Below, in pieces: positions 58,644 through 64,000 of a stretch of 64,000 nucleotides of DNA (its first letter is position 1; each line of letters opens with the position of its first letter). The notes under the pieces were generated by a model, which saw only the letters and a program-made list of their open reading frames with translations, searched no databases and was not told the DNA's origin. The translations under genes were made by a program, and so were the position numbers. This DNA comes from an uncultured Candidatus Competibacteraceae bacterium (GTDB lineage Bacteria; Pseudomonadota; Gammaproteobacteria; Competibacterales; Competibacteraceae). The stretch spans positions 1 through 64,000 of the forward strand of contig CAIRMO010000109.1 of NCBI GenBank assembly GCA_903879705.1, in the 5' to 3' direction.

Positions 58644-59270
58644 ATGAATAAGAACTATCGAATCAGTGAATTTGCCCAACGTATCGGACGGTCGGTTTCG
58701 ACGGTGCGCCGTTGGGAAGCTGAAGGAAAGTTGACCAGCAAACGCTATCCCTCCGGCCAGCGTTATTTCGACGAATCCGATGTTCGGCAGTTAATGAGAG
58801 GGGGCGTTGAAAAACGCCTGACCGTGGTGTATTGCCGCGTGTCCAGCACCGGCCAGAAAGATGAGCTGGCCTCTCAAATCACCGCTATGGAACTCTACTG
58901 TCGGGGCGCAGGCATTGCGGTCGATGAGTGGATACAGGAAGTCAGCAGTGGCATGAATTTTAAACGAAAGAAATTCACCGCCCTGTTGGAAAAGATCATG
59001 CGTGGTGAAATCGCCCGTCTAATTATCGCCCACAAAGATCGCCTGATGCGATTCGGCTTTGGCCTGTTTGAACAGATCGCCCAGGAAAATGGCTGTCAGC
59101 TTGAAGTGGTCAATCAGGAATCGTTGTCCCCTCAGCAGGAAATGGTAGAAGACCTGACCTCCATCGTCCACACCTTCTCCTGCCGGTTGCACGGTATCCG
59201 GAAATACCAAAATCAAATCAAAGACGATTTCCCTGAATACCCACTTAACCAGCCGGAATCGTGCGAATGA
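58644..59270 (+). CDS. IS607-family serine recombinase (TnpA)
   Basis: The 208-residue protein has an N-terminal MerR-like helix-turn-helix (YRISEFAQRIGRSVSTVRRW ... RYPSGQRYFDESDV). A small serine-recombinase domain follows, with the catalytic Ser67 in VVYCRVSSTGQ and the Arg pair in the AHKDRLMRFGF segment. IS607 elements normally carry tnpB after tnpA. Here the stop is followed within 120 bases by hrcA, so tnpB has been lost or the copy inserted alone. ATG 58644 or 58635 could be the start. Confidence 0.88.
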   Translation: MNKNYRISEFAQRIGRSVSTVRRWEAEGKLTSKRYPSGQRYFDESDVRQLMRGGVEKRLTVVYCRVSSTGQKDELASQITAMELYCRGAGIAVDEWIQEVSSGMNFKRKKFTALLEKIMRGEIARLIIAHKDRLMRFGFGLFEQIAQENGCQLEVVNQESLSPQQEMVEDLTSIVHTFSCRLHGIRKYQNQIKDDFPEYPLNQPESCE

Positions 59271-59390
59271 AAGCGACCCGGATCGCCTTTGGCAACACGC
59301 CAACGGGAGCGATCCTGTCAACGAAGAGCGAAATGCTGAAAACCCTGACCAAGCAATTTTGCATAGGGTTTTAGGATCGGAAGCCGCGCG

Positions 59391-60458
59391 ATGTCCAGCA
59401 CAGAAGCGACCCCCGCCAGTCATCCCACCCTGAATGAACGGACTCAGCACTTGTTGAAAGCGCTGGTGGAGCGCTATATCCGCGACGGCCAACCGGTCGG
59501 GTCGCGGACCTTGGCGCGAGACACCGGGCTGGATTTGAGTCCGGCCACAGTGCGTAACGTAATGGCGGATCTGGAGGAATTTGGCTATCTCCGCGCCCCG
59601 CATACTTCGGCTGGCCGGGTGCCGACCGTGCGCGGCTACCGGTTTTTCGTCGACGCCTTGCTGAATTTGCAGCCGCTGGACGAACAGGCCATTGAAAGCC
59701 TGCGGCGCCGGATTGATCAGCCCGTGCAAAACAGCACCGAACTGGCCCGGTCAGTTTCCGATCTGCTGTCCGGCGTCACCCATCTGGCGGGCGTGGTCAT
59801 GCTGCCACGGCGCAAGGTGATTACTTTGCGGCATGTCGAATTTCTCCCGCTGTCTGAAAATCGGGTGCTGGTGATCCTGGTGCTGAACAATCAGGAGGTG
59901 CAGAACCGGATTATCCAGACCCGCCGGCCCTATAACGCCACTGAATTGCAACAGGCCGCCAATTATCTGAATGCTCAGTTTACCGGCAAGAATCTCCAGC
60001 AAGTGCGGGAAGCCTTGCTCTGCGATTTGCGCGAGACCCGCGACAGCCTCGACCGGTTAATGCAGACCGTGGTCGATATGGCGGAACAGACCTTTGAACT
60101 TGAGACGGAAGGTCAAGATTATGTAGTGGCGGGTCAGACCCATTTGATGCAATGCACTGACTTGTCCGATCTCGATAAACTCCGGCAATTATTCAACGCC
60201 TTCAACCATAAGCGTGATTTACTGCACTTGTTCGATCAATCTCTGCACGCTGATGGGGTGCAAATTTTTATCGGCGAGGAATCCGGCTTTGAGGCGCTGA
60301 AAGGCTGTAGCGTAGTGACTGCGCCCTATACCGTTGAAGGGCAGGTTTTAGGGGTACTGGGCGTGATCGGCCCTACCCGGATGGCTTATGACCGGGTGAT
60401 TCCAGTGGTAGATGTAACTGCCCGGTTGTTGGCCGCGGCGCTAAACAATCGGGAATAA
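59391..60458 (+). CDS. hrcA: Heat-inducible transcription repressor HrcA
   Basis: HrcA represses chaperone operons by binding CIRCE elements. The 355 residues start with a winged helix (LNERTQHLLKALVERYIRDG, SPATVRNVMADLEEFGYL), followed by TSAGRVPTVRGYRFFVD and the GAF-like effector half. hrcA is normally followed by grpE-dnaK-dnaJ; none is here. Instead its last 73 bases overlap the end of the PurA-like gene on the other strand. No CIRCE motif (TTAGCACTC-N9-GAGTGCTAA) was seen nearby. Confidence 0.94.
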   Translation: MSSTEATPASHPTLNERTQHLLKALVERYIRDGQPVGSRTLARDTGLDLSPATVRNVMADLEEFGYLRAPHTSAGRVPTVRGYRFFVDALLNLQPLDEQAIESLRRRIDQPVQNSTELARSVSDLLSGVTHLAGVVMLPRRKVITLRHVEFLPLSENRVLVILVLNNQEVQNRIIQTRRPYNATELQQAANYLNAQFTGKNLQQVREALLCDLRETRDSLDRLMQTVVDMAEQTFELETEGQDYVVAGQTHLMQCTDLSDLDKLRQLFNAFNHKRDLLHLFDQSLHADGVQIFIGEESGFEALKGCSVVTAPYTVEGQVLGVLGVIGPTRMAYDRVIPVVDVTARLLAAALNNRE

Positions 60459-61624
60459 CCGCAAGGCAAGCCCGTTACTTTCGTCGCCATCGCCAGAAAT
60501 GGCTCCGGCCAATCCTGGCGACGACTGCCTTGACGGTAATAAATCACCGGCGCATCGCCGAGTTGATCCAGACAGGTCACTCGCAGTTGGGCACTGACCG
60601 CCAGCGCCGGGAACCGCCGGACCTCAGCCAGATCACCCGCCATCGCCTGTCCAAGCCCATCCAGATCGAGCCAGCCGAACCGCAGTGTGCCCTGATAGGC
60701 GTTAGGCCGATTGGTGGCATCGTCGATGCCGGGATAGGGTTGATCCGGCAGTTCGTGCGGCAGCGGCCCAACGCCGTGGCGAGTCAAATAGGCCCGGGTC
60801 ACATAGCTCACCTCCAGCCGTTCCAGACCCAGTTCATCCGCCAGTTCCAGGACGTTGCACAGTCCGGTATTCGACCGGGTCACATACGGGAAGAAGCCGC
60901 GATCCTGATCCAGCAGTAAACCCTGTGCGCCCTCGAACAACATGACTCGCCCCTGCGTCGCGATCCGGGCATCGCTGAGGGTCACCGCATCCAGAAAGCG
61001 ACCGACATCCTCGACGAAATGGGCCAGCACCGCCTCGGACTGGAACAAATCGCCATTCTCAAGGTAAGCCTCGCCGTATCCCAGTCGGGCTAAGCGGGCC
61101 GGCGCGTAATCGAAGCGAATCGCGTCCAGACGGTCGGTTAGCGCCGGATCGCGCAGATCGCGGACGGTCAGGGCATAGCGGGGCATGAGGTTACGCTCGA
61201 GGGTCTCGCCGAACCCGATGCCGCAGCTGCCATGCCGACCGTGGCCCCGCGCCCGCTCGACGATCTGGTTGATCAACATGTCGTAGGGGGTCGTGACCGG
61301 ACTGGCGGGATCGACCAACACCACCGGCTTGATCCCCAGCGCCGCCAGCACCGTCTGCTCTTTCAGAAACAGGATAGGGTGAGCAACGAACCAGCGTGAC
61401 AGAAAGGTGGCGGCTCCGGCGAACGCGCCACTGCCGACATGGCTGAATACATGGCGGCGACCGTCCGGGGCGATCACCGTATGCCCGGCCTGCGCCCCGC
61501 CATTAAAGCGGATCACGATCCCGTCGCCACCGGTGGCCGCCGCATAACCGGCGACCACTTGGCCCTTGCCCTCATCGCCAAACTGGGCACCGATCACGAC
61601 CCTGGCGGTTGACGGTGATCCCAT
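60386..61624 (-). CDS. Divergent adenylosuccinate-synthetase-like protein
   Basis: The 412 residues share the PurA fold: GDEGKG with Asp17, and AGHT with His48, the two catalytic residues. Several motifs differ. GGHN is GGAQ here. The IMP-contacting [13 protein letters not shown] is replaced by RGHGRHGSCGIGFGETLERN (about 126-145), and the C-terminal STGPDR motif is missing. It probably makes a bond with a purine-like nucleotide other than IMP, or acts on a modified substrate. The last 24 or so residues are read from the antisense of hrcA, suggesting a replaced C-terminus. The start overlaps the VWA stop by one base. The true PurA of the cell is at 262-1557. Confidence 0.8.
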   Translation of the reverse strand: MGSPSTARVVIGAQFGDEGKGQVVAGYAAATGGDGIVIRFNGGAQAGHTVIAPDGRRHVFSHVGSGAFAGAATFLSRWFVAHPILFLKEQTVLAALGIKPVVLVDPASPVTTPYDMLINQIVERARGHGRHGSCGIGFGETLERNLMPRYALTVRDLRDPALTDRLDAIRFDYAPARLARLGYGEAYLENGDLFQSEAVLAHFVEDVGRFLDAVTLSDARIATQGRVMLFEGAQGLLLDQDRGFFPYVTRSNTGLCNVLELADELGLERLEVSYVTRAYLTRHGVGPLPHELPDQPYPGIDDATNRPNAYQGTLRFGWLDLDGLGQAMAGDLAEVRRFPALAVSAQLRVTCLDQLGDAPVIYYRQGSRRQDWPEPFLAMATKVTGLPCGYSRLFSAAANNRAVTSTTGITRS

Positions 61625-62538
61625 CAGAATCGCACCACGCCGGGGCTGGGTTTGGGAGCCGGTGTCAACGCCCCGACCGCCCGCCGCACCACCGCCGCCG
61701 TATCCTTGCCCCAGCTTTTCGCCACTGCGTCCCGGTCGCGCCCTTCGTTGACCTCAATCGCTGACACGATCACCTCGGCCAGCCGGGTGTGATCGGCCAG
61801 ACCAATCACCCGCTGCCCCAGCAAATCGGTCCAGCGGTCGCGCACCCCAGTCGGATCGCTGCGGGCGTGCGATCCCTCCTCGACGATGACGTGAAAGACG
61901 TGATAACGACGACTGACCAGCGTTAATAACTCACTGGACTCGAAATCCCGCGCTTCACGGTCGCCCAGCACCCGGGCGATGCCATCCGCCGGTAAATCCA
62001 ACGGCGGCTCTTCATCGCCGACCGTGAACAAATAGCCCTTTTTGCCGCGTTTCTCGAAACAGTCGGTCGCGGTGTGCTGGGCGGCGAAGTACCACGGCAG
62101 GTTGTAAGACTCGCAGGAGTTACCGCCGCCGCCCTTTTCCAGCCACAGCTTTTCCAGTTGCCGGGCAATGCGGATGTCGGCTTCAAACTGGGTAGCTTGC
62201 AGCGGGGCCTGGTCAAACAGCACATCGCCAATCCCCAGGCACATGATGTGCGGATCGGAAACCGGCTTGCGGGCCAGAATTTCCTCGACCATCGTGCCCA
62301 GTCCTTTGCGGGCCAGGGCATCCGCGATCATGCCCATCGAGCCCGTCACGTCCAGCCCAACGATGATTGCGGTCGATTGCGGGTTCAGGTCTGAATCCCG
62401 CGATTCACGCATGGCCACTCCAAACGGATTCAACTCCGGATCGATGGTGCGTGCGGCAAACACCGCCGCTGTCGATTTGCGGGCGGTCGAAGCCGCGTAG
62501 GCGCTCCAATCCGCCGGATCCCAACGTGCAGTACCCAT
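61624..62538 (-). CDS. von Willebrand factor A-domain protein
   Basis: The 304 residues contain a VWA fold from about 56. AIIVGLDVTGSMG holds the metal-ion-dependent adhesion site (Asp63, Thr65, Ser67). YLFTVGDEEPPLDL is a later acidic strand end, and YHVFHVIVEEGSHARSD follows. No signal peptide or membrane helix is present, so it should be cytoplasmic. It starts 17 bases after the J-domain gene stop and overlaps the PurA-like gene, so the three are one operon. VWA proteins of this kind often act as scaffolds in nucleotide-driven stress or conflict systems. Confidence 0.82.
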   Translation of the reverse strand: MGTARWDPADWSAYAASTARKSTAAVFAARTIDPELNPFGVAMRESRDSDLNPQSTAIIVGLDVTGSMGMIADALARKGLGTMVEEILARKPVSDPHIMCLGIGDVLFDQAPLQATQFEADIRIARQLEKLWLEKGGGGNSCESYNLPWYFAAQHTATDCFEKRGKKGYLFTVGDEEPPLDLPADGIARVLGDREARDFESSELLTLVSRRYHVFHVIVEEGSHARSDPTGVRDRWTDLLGQRVIGLADHTRLAEVIVSAIEVNEGRDRDAVAKSWGKDTAAVVRRAVGALTPAPKPSPGVVRF

Positions 62539-62555
62539 AAGATTCTCCTTCCTGA

Positions 62556-63599
62556 TCAGTAAAGGTCATTGACCGACACATCCAGTTTGACGAACCGGGG
62601 TTCGCCAAAGCTGGCCTTCAACACCCGGCGTTGCCAGGTTTGATAGTCCTGCACCGGCGATTCGCTGGCGGGCAACCGCAACCAGTCCAGCATCGCGGGC
62701 GGTGCCGCTTTATCCCGCGCCAACCGCGCCCCGCTGACATCGCCCAGCAGCGCCCGACCTACCGCGCGCACCAGTTCCAGATCGGTGCGGATGTCGCCAC
62801 GTTTGCGGTTCATTACCTCGAACGGCGCGTATTGCACGGTCATGGCCGGGGCGGCCCGCATCGGTTGCCCGTGCCGGACCGTGTACCACCAACCACCGAG
62901 CAGAGCGCTGCTATGGCGCGGCGGCGAGATAAAGACGGTATCCGTCAGGATCGCGTTGTGGGCGAGCTTTGCGTAGTCCAGATAGCACACCAGGTTCAGC
63001 AGCGAACTGATGATCCAGGCGACATGACGGGCCTCCATCGTGCCGTTGCCATGCTCTAGCACGTCGGCCAGCAGCAGTAAATCCGGGGCTTTCCGCATCA
63101 CCAGCGCCAAGCGATCGGCAGTCTCGAAGCGGGCGGCGCTGTCCGGCAAGCCAGGCTGGAGTTGCGTTGCCATCCGCCCATTGGCGAACCGCAGCCCGGC
63201 CATGGCGTCCAGCCCGTTCTGAAACAGGTCGGCATGGTGCTTTTCCACCAGCCAGGTGACGGTCGCGGGACCGATGAACAGTTGACCCAGCTCAAACGTG
63301 CGCTCCCGCAGGTAACGAATCTCATAACGGGTTCCGTCGCTGCCGCGCAAGGTCAGTAACCCCGGGGTCTGCCACACGCCATTGCGCAGTTTCCGCTCCG
63401 CCGCTTCATACAGCCGGCTCAGGTGCTGAAACACGACTGTGGCGTCGGGGTGCGAACAGCGATCCGGGTGCCAAAGTGCAACCAGGGTCCGAAATTCGCG
63501 CTGGGCCTGCTCCGCAACGCCGCTAAACAGGCGCTCCGGGATCGATAGTGGAATGGCGAGCAGGGTTTCTGCCGATAACATAGCGATGTCGTGGTTCAT
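62556..63599 (-). CDS. J-domain protein with a C-terminal degenerate kinase-like region
   Basis: I start at ATG 63599, with GGAGG 5 bases upstream, which gives 347 residues. The N-terminal 75 residues form a J-like domain with the HPD tripeptide at 44-46 (ALWHPDRCSHPD). From about 95 the pattern suggests a protein-kinase fold: a beta-rich N-lobe (FELGQLFIGPATVTWLVEKH), then helical ARHVAWIISSLLNLVCYLDY followed by KLAHNAILTDTVFI where an active kinase would have HxDxxxxN, and SALLGGWWY in place of DFG. The catalytic Asp residues are missing, so it is probably a pseudokinase. It would bind Hsp70 and a partner. Confidence 0.68.
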   Translation of the reverse strand: MNHDIAMLSAETLLAIPLSIPERLFSGVAEQAQREFRTLVALWHPDRCSHPDATVVFQHLSRLYEAAERKLRNGVWQTPGLLTLRGSDGTRYEIRYLRERTFELGQLFIGPATVTWLVEKHHADLFQNGLDAMAGLRFANGRMATQLQPGLPDSAARFETADRLALVMRKAPDLLLLADVLEHGNGTMEARHVAWIISSLLNLVCYLDYAKLAHNAILTDTVFISPPRHSSALLGGWWYTVRHGQPMRAAPAMTVQYAPFEVMNRKRGDIRTDLELVRAVGRALLGDVSGARLARDKAAPPAMLDWLRLPASESPVQDYQTWQRRVLKASFGEPRFVKLDVSVNDLY

Positions 63600-63744
63600 G
63601 GCAACCTCCATGAGCAGCGAGTCTAACCTAGTTAATTGTTTATTGCAAGTAACATTTAAATTATTTTTTCGTAGACCTGACAAAGTGATTTCGCTACTAT
63701 GCCAACAAGTTATTTGTTAGTCGCATCAAAGCGGAGCGCGGCGG
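63600..63744. promoter_or_regulatory. Divergent promoter region with two palindromes
   Basis: GTTAATTG...CAAGTAAC (63631-63653) is an imperfect palindrome, and AACAA-GTTAT-TTGTT (63704-63718) a perfect 5-bp-arm one. The region is AT-rich (ATTTAAATTATTTTTTC) and separates the J-VWA-PurA operon from the Nudix regulator. Binding by that regulator is a reasonable guess. Confidence 0.5.
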
Positions 63745-64000
63745 ATGGAGCAGACTGATCAGCAACCGTGGGTCATGGTGGATACAGCGTTATTCACCAT
63801 TCTGGAGGAACGCCTGTGTCTGCTGCTGGCGCGGCGGCAAGAACCGCCATTCGAGGGCGTTCCGGCCCTGCCCGGCGGGTTTGTCCATGTTGAAGAAGAT
63901 ATGGATACGACTATGGCGGCGCGGCGGGTGATTCGCGGCAAGCTGGGGATCGATGCCCCCTATCTGGAGCAGTTATTTACCTTTTCCGGCCCCGCCCGCG
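63745..64000 (+). CDS. NrtR-like Nudix-domain protein, cut by the window edge
   Basis: The 85 residues present open MEQTDQQPWVMVDTALFTIL. They reach the Nudix region PFEGVPALPGGFVHVEEDMD followed by AARRVIRGKLGI and YLEQLFTFSGPAR. In active hydrolases the box ends REUxEExGU; here it is RRVIRGKLGI, lacking the metal-binding Glu pair. This fits NrtR-type regulators, where the Nudix domain senses ADP-ribose and a winged helix follows. The C-terminal part is outside the window, so the DNA-binding half is unproven. Confidence 0.75.
   Translation, partial: MEQTDQQPWVMVDTALFTILEERLCLLLARRQEPPFEGVPALPGGFVHVEEDMDTTMAARRVIRGKLGIDAPYLEQLFTFSGPAR

Noticed and set aside
60386-61624. Phage-type PurZ (diaminopurine pathway)
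   Set aside because: The N-terminal Asp that I recall as replaced in PurZ is retained, and no companion phage genes (dATP phosphohydrolase, DpoZ) are nearby.

Overview
The window reads as a chromosomal segment of a GC-rich gammaproteobacterium. Housekeeping genes lie in blocks whose order is typical of that class: miaA-hfq-hflX-hflK-hflC-DUF2065-hisZ-purA (minus strand, 262-10230); rpoN-hpf-ptsN-hprK-rapZ-npr-EI (plus strand, 10712-17008); thiD...thiE-hemL; ribF-ileS; and recN-nadK/hrcA. The lineage cannot be fixed from sequence alone. A glycogen-accumulating Competibacter-like organism is one guess, and only a guess. No tRNA, rRNA or CRISPR array was seen.

Several blocks are interrupted by accessory DNA. 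(1) An AT-richer restriction-modification pair sits between hisZ and purA. (2) A 17-kb island (17.9-35.1 kb) separates thiD from thiE, which are usually adjacent. It holds decayed Rpn-family nuclease genes, an ISAzo13 transposase relic, a giant Ser/Thr kinase with a beta-barrel protein and a PEGA protein, HicAB and VapBC-type toxin-antitoxin pairs, and three generations of a secreted repeat protein: one intact, one frameshifted, one fragment with a nonsense codon. Palindromic GTCAT-type repeats and a 140-bp MITE-like element mark the module borders. (3) A second island (37.1-46.0 kb) between hemL and ribF carries a lipoprotein, two exported caspase-fold proteases and a small exported protein, flanked by relics of mobile DNA.

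The right end (60.4-64.0 kb) holds the most unusual operon: a J-domain protein that appears fused to a degenerate kinase fold, a von Willebrand A protein and a second, divergent adenylosuccinate-synthetase-like enzyme, transcribed away from an NrtR-like Nudix regulator that runs off the window. This gene set is not a pathway I recognise and is the best candidate for an undescribed system. The caspase pair, which share a short TRAFSRA motif in their linkers, is the second candidate.

The nitrogen-type PTS block is complete in its phosphorelay (EI, HPr with His15 and Ser46, EIIA-Ntr) and includes the HPr kinase that would modify Ser46, RapZ, sigma-54 and the hibernation factor. Relics of ISAs1, IS607/TnpB, a Uma2 nuclease and possibly a group II intron lie in the gaps, consistent with a genome shaped by repeated insertion and decay.
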